64,000 nt of DNA from the NCBI GenBank assembly GCA_002507565.1, contig MOXJ01000002.1, positions 62,001-126,000 of the forward strand. Direction: 5' to 3'. The notes below the pieces were generated by a model that saw nothing but the letters and a program-made list of their open reading frames with translations, did no database searches and had not been told where the DNA came from. The DNA is from Candidatus Reconcilbacillus cellulovorans (GTDB lineage: Bacteria; Bacillota; Bacilli; Paenibacillales; Reconciliibacillaceae). Both the position numbers and the translations under genes were made by a program. The stretch's first letter is position 1. Each line of letters opens with the position of its first letter. Positions 27,491 to 35,416 of this stretch are shown here, in pieces.

Positions 27491-27586
27491 CAAATTTCGA
27501 TGAACTTTTATTGGAATACGCCGTCGGATCGGCTTATCGTCGCCTCCTCCACCGTCGCGGCCGAACGGCGATCGACGGCCGCCGCA

Positions 27587-27632
27587 AACAAAAAACCGCT
27601 TCTTACGCGGGGCATTCCCCGCAAGAAGCGGT
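27587..27632 (-). terminator. Long hairpin with U6 run, minus strand
   Basis: On the minus strand ACCGCTTCTT pairs with AAGAAGCGGT (arms 27632-27623 and 27604-27595), and inside it GCGGGG pairs with CCCCGC around a 4-base loop; TTTTTTGTTTG follows. A promoter on the same strand (27678-27650) would start only about 11 nt before the hairpin, giving an RNA of about 57 nt. It may be a tiny RNA gene or the first of two terminators in a long leader. Confidence 0.75.
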
Positions 27633-27649
27633 GCTTCCGTCTGATAACC

Positions 27650-27678
27650 ATTTTATCCGATGTCGCAGAAAAACGCAA
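27650..27678 (-). promoter_or_regulatory. Predicted minus-strand promoter in the hairpin region
   Basis: TTGCGT (27678-27673) and TAAAAT (27655-27650) are 17 bases apart on the minus strand. It is divergent from the plus-strand promoter at 27720-27748. Confidence 0.4.
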
Positions 27679-27719
27679 GACCATTTTCTTTTTTCCCCCG
27701 GATACCTTCATCCCCACTC

Positions 27720-27748
27720 TTGACTTTGTCCGCACAATCGGTTAGAAT
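27720..27748 (+). promoter_or_regulatory. Predicted promoter of a small RNA
   Basis: TTGACT (27720-27725) and TAGAAT (27743-27748) are separated by 17 bases on the plus strand. The predicted start is near 27755. Confidence 0.6.
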
Positions 27749-27754
27749 AACAGC

Positions 27755-27837
27755 CAAAGAGCGGAAGCACCGTTCGGAAGCGTCGCTGTTTCATCTAAGG
27801 TAAAACGGCGGCGGGTCCGATCGGTGTTTTTTGTTTT
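27755..27837 (+). ncRNA. Candidate small RNA with long stem-loop and U-tract
   Basis: Downstream of the promoter the RNA can fold into one long stem: CACCGTTCGG (27768-27777) with CCGATCGGTG (27817-27826, one mismatch), then GTCGCTGTTT (27782-27791) with AAACGGCGGC (27803-27812, two G-U pairs), loop CATCTAAGGTA (27792-27802). TTTTTTGTTTT follows. The unit has its own promoter and terminator and no ORF, which fits an independent RNA of about 80 nt. The AAGG in the loop could contact ribosome binding sites. No known RNA family was recognised. Confidence 0.5.
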
Positions 27838-28007
27838 CATGCATACCCGCCGTCGAAACGACTCGACTCCCGCCGAGCGGGCCATCACCTTAAAATACGC
27901 CGATCCGACCACCAGCCGCCGGCTTCGCCGTCGACAAATCTAGGACTTCGGGACTAGGTCTAAAGAATCATTTCTGTCGAAACACGTCATAAATGGTCGT
28001 CAAACAG

Positions 28008-28036
28008 TTGTCATGCACCATCATTCCTAATATAAT
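28008..28036 (+). promoter_or_regulatory. Strong sigma-A promoter of the 28097 gene
   Basis: TTGTCA (28008-28013) and a perfect TATAAT (28031-28036) are separated by 17 bases. Transcription would start near 28043, giving a leader of about 54 nt. Confidence 0.7.
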
Positions 28037-28096
28037 GTTAGACGAATCCTATTTTTCAATATACGGCTTTGCCGCCGTGCGAAGGAGGAAAAGATC

Positions 28097-28483
28097 ATGA
28101 ATCCAATTCCAAATCCTCATCCAATGCCGCTTTCCCGGCAGCTGGACCTCGTTTTCCGGGAAATCCGGGACGAACTTTCCGCCGTCTCAAGCGGAACCCT
28201 GTTCATTCACATCCGCAACAACACGATCGGCAAATTCGGCATCCGTCATTTGCCGATTATACCTAAAAACGGAAAGATTATTCCCGATTCCTCGCCGGGG
28301 CTGTCGCAGCGGCACCAGGACGCTTTCCGGCTTATGGTCATCGAAGCCCTGAAACACCGCAGAGGGTGGACGCACGGCGAAATCCAGATCGATTTTCGCC
28401 TCAAGCAAAACGTGCTGCACGCCAGCATCGTGTTCGAGTCCAACTACAACCTGGCCAATCTTCTACATACCGGAAAGACTTGA
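28097..28483 (+). CDS. Conserved hypothetical protein, 128 residues
   Basis: Not recognised. A small soluble protein starting MNPIPNPHPMPLSRQLDLVF, with an N-terminal helix (REIRDELSAV), a strand-rich centre (GTLFIHIRNNTIGKFGIRH), a loop with KNGKIIPD, and a C-terminal part WTHGEIQIDFRLKQNVLHAS. No membrane segment, signal peptide or catalytic motif is visible. The ATG follows GAAGGAGG at ideal spacing and the gene has its own strong promoter, so it is almost certainly expressed. It lies between the hairpin-RNA region and an RluA gene. Confidence 0.75.
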   Translation: MNPIPNPHPMPLSRQLDLVFREIRDELSAVSSGTLFIHIRNNTIGKFGIRHLPIIPKNGKIIPDSSPGLSQRHQDAFRLMVIEALKHRRGWTHGEIQIDFRLKQNVLHASIVFESNYNLANLLHTGKT

Positions 28484-28657
28484 CGCCCCTTCGCGACACC
28501 GCTCTGCGTCGGCCGACCGATTTTCTCGATGTCTTCATGCGCGACGTTTTCGGCATTTGGGAGAGCTTGCGCCGATGTGTTATGATGGTGACGGAACGAC
28601 GGCGAATCGTCGGCCGTTCGTCCGCGCAAACCGACCGAACACGGGAGGATCGCGGCC

Positions 28658-29629
28658 TTGACCGAAGCGACGCAATACTACGCACCGCTCCGGTATGTCG
28701 TCACCGCCGACGAAGACGGATGGCCCGTCCGCGCCGTGCTTCGTCGGCGTCTTCGTTGTTCTCGGCGGCTGCTCGTCCGCTTGAAAAGGACCGAACTCGG
28801 CATTACCGTCAACGGCGTGCGCAGACGCGTCGACGAACCGGTGCGCGCAGGGGACGTCGTCGAAATCCGGATGGCCGTCGAGACGTCCGAACGCATCCGG
28901 CCGGAACCGATGGCTCTCAACATTTTGTATGAAGACGACCATTTACTGGTCGTCGACAAACCGCCCGGCATGCTCGTCCATCCGACGCTCGGGCAACATT
29001 CCGGGACGCTGGCCAACGCCGTCATCCATCATTGGGCGCAACACGGCGAAATTTGCCGTTTCAGGCCTGCGCATCGACTCGATCGCGACACGTCCGGAAT
29101 CGTCGTAATCGCCAAAAACGCGTATGCCCACCGCGCTTTGTCGGAACAGCTGGCGAACCGGCAAGTGCGCAAACGATACATCGCCCTGGTTCAGGGAAAA
29201 TGGCCGCATGGGGAAATCGTCATCGAAGCGCCGATCGGCCCCGACCCCGACGATCCGCGCAAGCGTAAAGTGACGCCGGACGGTTCACCCAGCATCACGC
29301 GCGTGCTCTTGGTGCGGAATTTCGCCGAAGACTTCGCGCTTGTCGAAGCTTTTCCCGAGACGGGGCGGACGCACCAGATTCGCGTCCATCTGTTTCACGC
29401 CGGTTGTCCGATCGCCGGCGACCCGCTTTACGGCGAGCAAACCGGCCTGATTGCGAGAACGGCGCTTCACGCGGCGCAAATCGAGTTTATCCATCCCGCG
29501 ACGGGGGCGCCGATCTCGTTCAGCGCCCCGCTTCCGGATGATATGGAACAAGCGATTCGACGGCTCGGCGAAGCCAACGGGAAAGGACGAGAGGCCCACG
29601 ATGCGGAAAAAAACGAACTCAAGCCGTAA
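28658..29629 (+). CDS. RluA-family pseudouridine synthase
   Basis: A 323-residue RNA-modifying enzyme with an N-terminal S4-like RNA-binding region (about 25-80, SRRLLVRLKRTELGITVNG) and a catalytic domain containing the nucleophile Asp in AHRLDRDTSG. Later motifs VRKRYIALVQG and TGRTHQIRVHL are standard for RluA/RluD enzymes. The start is TTG preceded by GGGAGG. It modifies uridines in rRNA or tRNA; the exact site is not predictable. Its 3' end overlaps the M50 protease gene by 29 bp. Confidence 0.93.
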   Translation: MTEATQYYAPLRYVVTADEDGWPVRAVLRRRLRCSRRLLVRLKRTELGITVNGVRRRVDEPVRAGDVVEIRMAVETSERIRPEPMALNILYEDDHLLVVDKPPGMLVHPTLGQHSGTLANAVIHHWAQHGEICRFRPAHRLDRDTSGIVVIAKNAYAHRALSEQLANRQVRKRYIALVQGKWPHGEIVIEAPIGPDPDDPRKRKVTPDGSPSITRVLLVRNFAEDFALVEAFPETGRTHQIRVHLFHAGCPIAGDPLYGEQTGLIARTALHAAQIEFIHPATGAPISFSAPLPDDMEQAIRRLGEANGKGREAHDAEKNELKP

Positions 29630-30704
29630 AAAACATTGGTGGTCGATCGGAGCGCTGCTTTTGGCCCTGCTGTCCAAGGGCAAAACGTTCTTGGCCCTCT
29701 TTAAGCTCAGCAAATTCGGGTCGGCAGCCGTCAGCATGGCGATCACGGCGGGCGCGTATGCGCTCGTCTATCCCGTCGCGTTTTCCGTCGGCTTCGTGCT
29801 GCTTCTCTTCGTCCACGAACTCGGCCACGTCTGGGCGGCAAAAAGAAAGGGCCTCCCCGTCACGGCGCCGCTGTTCGTGCCGTTCCTCGGCGCGTTCATC
29901 GCAATGAAACGCCACCCGCGCGACGCCGAGACCGAAGCTTATATCGCAATGGGCGGTCCCCTGCTCGGCACGGCCGGTGCGACGCTCCTCTTTCTCGCCG
30001 GCTGGATGGCCGACGCTCCGCTGTTGATCGTGCTCGGCTATGTGGGCTTTTTTCTCAACCTGATCAACCTGGTGCCCGTCCATCCGCTGGACGGCGGAAG
30101 AATCGTCACCGCCGTCACGCGCTGGCTCTGGGTCGTCGGCCTCGTCCTCGGCCTGTGGCTCATCGTTGCGCTCAGATGGTGGCTGCTGATGATCTTCTGG
30201 GCGATGTTCGCGTGGAATCTGTTTCAGACTTACATCCGCGGCCGAAAGCACGGGCAACCGTTTCAACCCGTCGTGCAAGTGGCTGTCGATCTGGGAGAAG
30301 AATGGAAATCTCCAGCTTGGTCCGCGTTACTGCCGGGAGAACAACATCAGCGGGACTTGCCCGTGCTGACGTATTCGACGCTGGACGGCGAACAAAAACT
30401 CGTGCTTGTTTGGGAAGGAATCGGCCTAAACGAAACGATCGCGCTTTCCCAACAGTGTCTGATCCGGCGCGTCCGCGTCGTCGGCGTCGAGCGCGTGCCG
30501 AAAGAAGCGCCGGAACGCCTGAACGTTCGCATTCTGATCGAAGGCGAAACGTTCGTCAGCGAACGGTACTACGACGTGCCGGCACGCAAACGTTGGCAAT
30601 ACGGGCTTCTTTATGCGGGGCTCGCGCTGTTTTTGTCGGCGATGATGGCGTGGAGCCACGGGATGATCGAACGTGCGTCAGGCATCGGGCCGCTCGTCAA
30701 TTAA
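29601..30704 (+). CDS. M50 (site-2 protease) family membrane metalloprotease
   Basis: A 367-residue integral membrane protease. The zinc motif HELGH lies in LLLFVHELGHVWAAK (about residues 69-83) and the third ligand region is LVPVHPLDGGRI near 158. Several hydrophobic helices flank the motifs, with a soluble region of about 110 residues before a last helix at the C-terminus. The ATG at 29601 follows GGACGAGAGG and lies inside the end of the RluA gene, indicating co-expression. The substrate is unknown. Confidence 0.9.
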   Translation: MRKKTNSSRKKHWWSIGALLLALLSKGKTFLALFKLSKFGSAAVSMAITAGAYALVYPVAFSVGFVLLLFVHELGHVWAAKRKGLPVTAPLFVPFLGAFIAMKRHPRDAETEAYIAMGGPLLGTAGATLLFLAGWMADAPLLIVLGYVGFFLNLINLVPVHPLDGGRIVTAVTRWLWVVGLVLGLWLIVALRWWLLMIFWAMFAWNLFQTYIRGRKHGQPFQPVVQVAVDLGEEWKSPAWSALLPGEQHQRDLPVLTYSTLDGEQKLVLVWEGIGLNETIALSQQCLIRRVRVVGVERVPKEAPERLNVRILIEGETFVSERYYDVPARKRWQYGLLYAGLALFLSAMMAWSHGMIERASGIGPLVN

Positions 30705-30995
30705 CGGCCGCGGATCTTCGCCCGGATAAGCGCGGGCCATCCCTTCGTGAAACGTGCGGTCCGCATAGCCGAACGGCAAATGCGGGCGTTGTTCCGGTCG
30801 CCCTTCTCCGGGCGCCTCGCCCGCCCCGACCGAACCCGAAACTGCCCCGCGCGTTGCCCGGGCCGTCGAAAGGTCCGGGCGTTCCGGCGCGCCGTACGGG
30901 CCTTCCGGGAACTCTTCGGGAACGCGTTCGTTTCGCCAGACTTCGACGGTCGCCAGCTCCACCGGCAAATCGAAATCGTCGCGCCGATCGGTCAA
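30678..30995 (-). CDS. Small cytosolic protein, conserved hypothetical
   Basis: A 105-residue Pro/Glu/Gly-rich protein. It contains EFPEGPYGAPERPDLSTARA and, near the C-terminus, FGYADRTFHEGMARAYPGED, a pattern I associate with short Bacillales cytosolic proteins of unknown function. A TTG start at 30995 with GAGAGGGGGG seven bases upstream is preferred to an ATG at 31085 inside the neighbouring gene. Its 3' end overlaps the convergent M50 gene by 27 bp. Function unknown. Confidence 0.6.
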   Translation of the reverse strand: MTDRRDDFDLPVELATVEVWRNERVPEEFPEGPYGAPERPDLSTARATRGAVSGSVGAGEAPGEGRPEQRPHLPFGYADRTFHEGMARAYPGEDPRPLIDERPDA

Positions 30996-31062
30996 CGGTT
31001 CGCCCCCCTCTCGCGCTTCCTTTGCATCTCCAGCATGTGCGCAAGCGGGAACCTTTATACCG

Positions 31063-31356
31063 TTAGATGTCCGGGAATTCCACAAACCCTATAATTTCCT
31101 CCATAAAAGGAAGTAGATCCTCCTCCTCTTCTTCGCTGATCTGAAAAGCATAGGACAAATATCCCGGTTCCTTCAAATCGTCCGGACCGACGATAGCGGT
31201 TTTACCGTTTTGAAGATTGGTGACGAGCTTTTTGCCGTAAAACTGTCCGGTCGTCGTGATCGCCAGATCGAACCGGTTCATTCGCTCCGTCACGAACGTC
31301 ACGAATCGTGTGGTCGTCTGCTCCGTCACATCGCACAAAAATTCGTAAGCCGCCAT
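31063..31356 (-). CDS. DUF3055-family protein
   Basis: A 97-residue acidic protein: YEFLCDVTEQTTTRFVTFVT at the N-terminus, a central RFDLAITTTGQFYGKKLVTN and an acidic C-terminal ISEEEEEDLLPFMEEIIGFV. This fits the small Firmicute DUF3055 (SAV0927-like) family, whose function is unknown. An extended -10 promoter (TGTTATAAT, 31418-31411) precedes it, back to back with the chemoreceptor promoter. Confidence 0.8.
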   Translation of the reverse strand: MAAYEFLCDVTEQTTTRFVTFVTERMNRFDLAITTTGQFYGKKLVTNLQNGKTAIVGPDDLKEPGYLSYAFQISEEEEEDLLPFMEEIIGFVEFPDI

Positions 31357-31410
31357 CGGCGAAAAACCCCTTTCTGCGACGCCGCTTTGTTGCGGTGCTT
31401 TTACAGCCCG

Positions 31411-31456
31411 ATTATAACATATCGCCGTAGACCGCTTGGAGGCGCAATGGTATAAT
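31411..31456. promoter_or_regulatory. Back-to-back extended -10 promoters
   Basis: On the minus strand TGTTATAAT (-10 at 31416-31411) serves the DUF3055 gene. On the plus strand TGGTATAAT (-10 at 31451-31456) serves the chemoreceptor gene. Both have the TGn extension and poor -35 hexamers, and they lie only about 35 bp apart, so their polymerases should interfere. Confidence 0.6.
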
Positions 31457-31491
31457 AGACGAAGGAAATCGGATCATGAAGGAGTAGGCGG

Positions 31492-32757
31492 ATGATGGAG
31501 AGCTTCGTAGCTTGGCTCGGAACGTTCCGCGGGCGCCTGTACGCAGGAGTGGGCGCCATGCTGCTGGTCGCCGCGATCGTCCTGATCGCGTTCGGCGCCT
31601 GGACGGGAAAAGCGGTCGCGGCGCTTATCGTGTCGCTCGTTTTAGTCGCCGTCGGACTTTATGCGGCGCGCATTTTGGAAAACGCTTTATTGGGGCCCGT
31701 CTCCTCGTTGTCCCGCCTGGCGTTTACCGTCGCCAAAGGCGATTTCACGGTGCGAGCGGACGCCTCTTCTTCCGACGCGCTCGGCCAATTGGCGCGCGCG
31801 CTGAACGACATGGCGCAAAAACTTCAAGCGATTTTGACCGACACGGTCCGCATTACCCAGCAGGTAGCCGATACCGGTCGACATCTATACAACCGCAACG
31901 AAACGTTGAAAGACGTGCTCAACCAAGCGGCGGTTTCCGCCGGAGAGCTGGCCGCCGGTGCCAACCAGATTTCGGAAGAAGTCGTCCGCATATCGGACGC
32001 CATTCGCGAAATCGAAAAACGCATCCATACATACGCCGACGCCTCGCGCGCGATGTCGGCCCGCTCCCAGGAAATGCTGGCGCTGATCGAGCAGGGGCGT
32101 AAAGCCGTCAACCAGCAGACCGAGGGCGTGCAGCAAAACGTCTCGGCGACGAAGGCGGTTTCCGAAACGATCCGCAAGCTCGCCCAGCAGGCCGGCGGCA
32201 TTTCCGCCGTGACGCGCACGATTTCGGAAATCGCCGATCAGACCAACCTGCTCGCGCTGAACGCCTCCATCGAGGCGGCACGCGCAGGCGAGCACGGCCG
32301 CGGTTTCGCCGTCGTCGCGCAGGAAGTCCGCAAGCTGTCGGAAGAAGCGGCGCAGTCGACGCGAGAAGTGTTCGGCCTCGTCCGCTCCATCGAACAGGGC
32401 ATCAAGGAAGCGTTGGCCAGTATGCAGGCGAACGAAGCGGCCGTCGAGCGGCAGGTCCAGCTGATCCGCGAGACGGAGGGGATCTTCACGCGCATTTTCG
32501 CCAGCATCGGCTACATCAGCGATGAAATCGAGCAGTTCGCCCGAGAAGGCGAGAAAATGCTGCAATACGCGCGCGATATCGCATCGACGATGGAAAACAT
32601 TTCGGCCATCACCGAACAGTCCGCCGCCGGCACGCAAGAGGTGTCCGCCTCCATGAACGAACAGATCCGTGCGGTGTCGGACATGTTGAACGTCGCCGAA
32701 CAGATGACGCGCGAAGTGTCGCAGCTGCAGAGAACGATCTCCGTTTTCCGCATCTGA
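31492..32757 (+). CDS. Membrane chemoreceptor lacking an extracytoplasmic sensor domain
   Basis: A 421-residue methyl-accepting chemotaxis protein. Two hydrophobic helices (about residues 15-35 and 40-62) are separated by only a few residues, so there is no outside ligand-binding domain. A HAMP region follows (about 64-118), then a long coiled coil with the conserved tip [20 protein letters not shown] and [16 protein letters not shown]. It may sense membrane state or use a partner protein. AAGGAGTAGGCGG precedes tandem ATG codons. A shared terminator follows. Confidence 0.92.
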   Translation: MMESFVAWLGTFRGRLYAGVGAMLLVAAIVLIAFGAWTGKAVAALIVSLVLVAVGLYAARILENALLGPVSSLSRLAFTVAKGDFTVRADASSSDALGQLARALNDMAQKLQAILTDTVRITQQVADTGRHLYNRNETLKDVLNQAAVSAGELAAGANQISEEVVRISDAIREIEKRIHTYADASRAMSARSQEMLALIEQGRKAVNQQTEGVQQNVSATKAVSETIRKLAQQAGGISAVTRTISEIADQTNLLALNASIEAARAGEHGRGFAVVAQEVRKLSEEAAQSTREVFGLVRSIEQGIKEALASMQANEAAVERQVQLIRETEGIFTRIFASIGYISDEIEQFAREGEKMLQYARDIASTMENISAITEQSAAGTQEVSASMNEQIRAVSDMLNVAEQMTREVSQLQRTISVFRI

Positions 32758-32774
32758 CCGAATCGAAAAAGCAA

Positions 32775-32821
32775 AAGCCGCCCGATTACGACGGTGCCGC
32801 ATCCGCCGCTTCGGGCGGCTT
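32775..32821. terminator. Bidirectional terminator between the chemoreceptor and DUF2225 genes
   Basis: An 11-bp stem (arms 32775-32785 and 32811-32821, AAGCCGCCCGA and TCGGGCGGCTT). On the minus strand it is followed by TTGCTTTTT. The 5' arm on that strand lies inside the last codons of the DUF2225 gene. Confidence 0.7.
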
Positions 32822-33496
32822 CATATCGCGAAGCAGCATCTCCTCGCGCATGGCGGCCCATTGCTGACGGCTCGCCTGGATCATGGCGGCGTCCGTAATC
32901 CGCTTGTCGTGAATGACGCGCGCAAACCAGCGGGCGGCCTCATGGTAACGCCCGAGGCGCCGGTTCAGCTCGCCGATCAGGTACATCAGCTTCGCGTCGC
33001 GGTCGCTCTCGCGGTCGTTTTGGTAGGCGCGGACGTACGCTTCGAGGGCGAATTCCAGATACTTTTTTTCGTTTTCGGCGTCGTTCACTTCACGATAGAG
33101 CCAAGCGATATGATGCAACAATCCCGCGATCAGCCGATCGTTCTCCTGCTTGATCTGGGCGCAGACGAGCGCCAGTTTGTACGCCTCCAGCGCGTCCTTC
33201 CATGTCCGTTTTCCCGAAAAATCTTTGCCCCCCCACCGGCTGCCGATTCGTTCCTGAAACAATTTCTTCTGCTCGGGCTTGAACACCGGCGAAAAGCTCG
33301 GCGTCGACGCGAAGCCGCATTTCGGACAGACGCGGACAACGTAATAATCGGCGTTGATGTCCTTATAATACAGGCAAAAATCGGGATCGGAGCGCACCGC
33401 GCGCTTGAAACTCGGCCGCACGCGCATCGTCTGGAACGAATGGCCGCATTGCAAGCATTCGACCGCGGACGGATAGAGCGGATCCAACCCTTCCAT
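32786..33496 (-). CDS. DUF2225 protein with zinc-binding cysteines
   Basis: A 236-residue soluble protein. Two CxxC pairs near the N-terminus (ECLQCGHSF and RVCPKCGFAS) suggest a zinc ribbon, followed by helical TPR-like repeats (CAQIKQENDRLIAGLLHHIA, WLYREVNDAENEKKYLEFAL, YLIGELNRRLGRYHEAARWF). This is the DUF2225 arrangement; function is unknown. The ATG at 33496 follows AAAGGCGG. It lies 37 bp after the truncated haemoglobin gene on the same strand. Confidence 0.88.
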   Translation of the reverse strand: MEGLDPLYPSAVECLQCGHSFQTMRVRPSFKRAVRSDPDFCLYYKDINADYYVVRVCPKCGFASTPSFSPVFKPEQKKLFQERIGSRWGGKDFSGKRTWKDALEAYKLALVCAQIKQENDRLIAGLLHHIAWLYREVNDAENEKKYLEFALEAYVRAYQNDRESDRDAKLMYLIGELNRRLGRYHEAARWFARVIHDKRITDAAMIQASRQQWAAMREEMLLRDMKPPEAADAAPS

Positions 33497-33533
33497 GGGA
33501 ATTTTTCCGCCTTTCTGTATCTTTGTTCTAAGT

Positions 33534-33908
33534 TTAACAATTGATAAAATGATATGCAGCCCTGCGCAACCGTTCCATGGCCGCCGACCGCGCCGGTTCC
33601 GGCACGCCGCTTTCTTCCATCGCGCGGCGCATGCACGCCAGCCACGCGTCCGCACGGGCGCGGTCGATCGGAAACCGCAAATGTCGCGCCCGCATCATCG
33701 GATGGCCGTACCGCTCCGAATAAAGCGGCGGACCGCCGAAAAACTGCGTCAAAAAAAGGTACTGTTTCTCCATAATCTCCGTCAAATCGTCCGGAAACAG
33801 CGGACCGAGCAGCGGGTCGGCCTTCACTTTCGGGTAAAACGCCGCGACCAGCCGGCGAATCGTCTCCTCCCCGCCCAGTCGGTCATAAAGCGTGTCCGTT
33901 CCGACCAC
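33534..33908 (-). CDS. Truncated (2/2) haemoglobin, group II
   Basis: A 124-residue haem protein similar to B. subtilis YjbI. Conserved parts are YDRLGGEETIRRLVAAFY, DPLLGPLFPDDL, QYLFLTQFFGGPPLY and GHPMMRARHLRFPI, the last holding the proximal haem histidine. The start is GTG. Such proteins bind oxygen or NO; in Bacillales the gene often sits near spx/yjbH-type genes, but here it is next to DUF2225. A role in redox or NO handling is inferred. Confidence 0.92.
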   Translation of the reverse strand: MVGTDTLYDRLGGEETIRRLVAAFYPKVKADPLLGPLFPDDLTEIMEKQYLFLTQFFGGPPLYSERYGHPMMRARHLRFPIDRARADAWLACMRRAMEESGVPEPARSAAMERLRRAAYHFINC

Positions 33909-33990
33909 CCCCTGTAAGCATCATTTTAGCATGTCTGCAGACGGACGCGAATAGGGTGAAAGTAGTCCGAAACGGGAGGTTTTCCGGTCG

Positions 33991-35283
33991 ATGATGCGGA
34001 CGATCTCGGCCGCCGCCCCGGCCGCGCTTGCAGGCGCCGCAGCTGCCTGGTTCCTGGTTTTTTTCCTGCATGAACCCGTCGCAGCCTGGAAAGCAGCTTC
34101 CTCGGGTATGGCCGTCTGGCGCGACGTGCTGTTTCCCGCCTTGCTCCCGTTTCTTGTCGTCGCGGAATTGATGGTGGGGCTGGGTGTCGTTCACTTTTTC
34201 GGCACGCTGTTCGATCCACTGATGCGGCCGCTTTTCCGCGTGCCCGGCGCCGGCGGTTTTATCATGGCGATGGGGCTTGCTTCCGGGTACCCGGTCGGCG
34301 CCCGATTAACCGCGAGGCTGCGCGATCAGGGATGGATCGGACGCACGGAGGCGGAACGGCTGGTCGCGTTTACGACGTCGTCGGATCCGATTTTCCTCGC
34401 CGGCGCGGTGGCGATCGGTTTTTTCGGCGACGCACGCACGGCCGCAACACTCGCCGTGGCCCATTACGGCGCATGTCTGCTCGTCGGGCTGGCGATGAGG
34501 TTTTACGGACCGGTCCGGGATTCCCCACGGGATCCGGAACCGAGTCCAACGGTCCCTAACGCGCCGGAATCCGCGAATCGGCGACAAGCGCCGCTCGTCG
34601 TCCGCGCGTTTCGTGCGATGCATGAGGCGCGGGCCGGCGATCCGCGCCCGCCGGGACGGCTGCTGGAAGATGCCGTCGCCAGCGCTCTTCGGCTCGTCTT
34701 CGTCATCGGCGGATTGGTCGTTCTGTTTTCGGTGTTGATGGAAGCATTGCGCGCAGCCGGCATCTTGCGCGCGCTTGAAGCGGCCGTCGGCGCCGCTCTT
34801 CGGGTATTCGATGCGTCCGATGCGGCCAACGTGTGGCCTCAGGCGCTCGCCGCTGGTCTGTTTGAAGTCACGTGGGGCTGCAAAACGGCCGGCGAAGCCG
34901 CCGCCCCGGTAGCCGACCGCGTAGCGGCGGCGGCGGCCGTTTTGTCGTGGGCGGGCCTGTCGGTACACGCCCAGGTGATGAGTCTGATCAGCCGAACCGG
35001 TTGCCGATACACGCCGTTTCTGCTCGCCCGATTGCTGCACGCCGCGCTCGCGGCTGCGCTCGTCTATACGCTTGGGGGCGCTCCGACGACGGCGACGGGC
35101 GCATCGGCCAGCGGACTGCCGGTCGCCGCGTTCGATCACGCTTCGGACTTTCCGGGCGGAACGCCCGCCGCCGTCGCCGCCGCAAGCACCGCAACCGCGC
35201 TTCTACTGGCCGGAACCGCTTTCGCGATTGTCGGAACGTTGCGGCTCGGCGCGCGGGTTGTGTTCGGCCGCCGTTTTCTGTAA
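33991..35283 (+). CDS. ylbJ: Sporulation integral membrane protein YlbJ
   Basis: A 430-residue polytopic membrane protein of the YlbJ/nucleoside-recognition (Gate) family. Marker segments are ALLPFLVVAELMVGLGVVHF, GFIMAMGLASGYPVGARLTA and AFTTSSDPIFLAGAVAIGFF near the N-terminal half, and EVTWGCKTAGEAA with VLSWAGLSVHAQVMSLI in the second. B. subtilis YlbJ is needed for spore cortex formation. GGGAGG lies 11 bases before the ATG. A hydrophilic loop near residues 170-215 is extended. Transcription probably ends at the hairpin at 35343-35378. Confidence 0.92.
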   Translation: MMRTISAAAPAALAGAAAAWFLVFFLHEPVAAWKAASSGMAVWRDVLFPALLPFLVVAELMVGLGVVHFFGTLFDPLMRPLFRVPGAGGFIMAMGLASGYPVGARLTARLRDQGWIGRTEAERLVAFTTSSDPIFLAGAVAIGFFGDARTAATLAVAHYGACLLVGLAMRFYGPVRDSPRDPEPSPTVPNAPESANRRQAPLVVRAFRAMHEARAGDPRPPGRLLEDAVASALRLVFVIGGLVVLFSVLMEALRAAGILRALEAAVGAALRVFDASDAANVWPQALAAGLFEVTWGCKTAGEAAAPVADRVAAAAAVLSWAGLSVHAQVMSLISRTGCRYTPFLLARLLHAALAAALVYTLGGAPTTATGASASGLPVAAFDHASDFPGGTPAAVAAASTATALLLAGTAFAIVGTLRLGARVVFGRRFL

Positions 35284-35342
35284 GATGGTGTCGGGAACGT
35301 GATCTTGACGGCCGCGTAACCGGCAGTCCGCAGAGGTCGAAG

Positions 35343-35378
35343 CCCGCCCGGAGCTTTACGTCCCCTGCTTCGGGCGGG
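35343..35378 (+). terminator. Hairpin terminator after ylbJ
   Basis: CCCGCCCGGAGC (35343-35354) pairs with GCTTCGGGCGGG (35367-35378), 12 bp with one G-U pair. A short CTTTTC run occurs downstream. It separates ylbJ from nadK. Confidence 0.6.
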
Positions 35379-35416
35379 TACCGCCTTTCGGCGCCGGGTG
35401 CGGTCTTTTCGCCGGG

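Larger units (their letters stand above)
27403..28096. other. 694-bp gene-free region with hairpin RNA elements
   Basis: No credible protein gene fits here. The region holds two minus-strand hairpins with U-runs (27441-27490, 27587-27632), a minus promoter (27650-27678), a plus promoter with a hairpin and U-run (27720-27837), and the promoter of the next gene (28008-28036). GGAAGCACC occurs three times, once per hairpin element. CTAGGAC and CTAGGTC form a 14-bp-spaced direct repeat near 27941-27957. Confidence 0.6.

Noticed and set aside
27508-27735. 75-codon minus-strand ORF in the hairpin region
   Set aside because: It contains the strong hairpin at 27595-27632 within its frame, has no ribosome binding site and resembles nothing.
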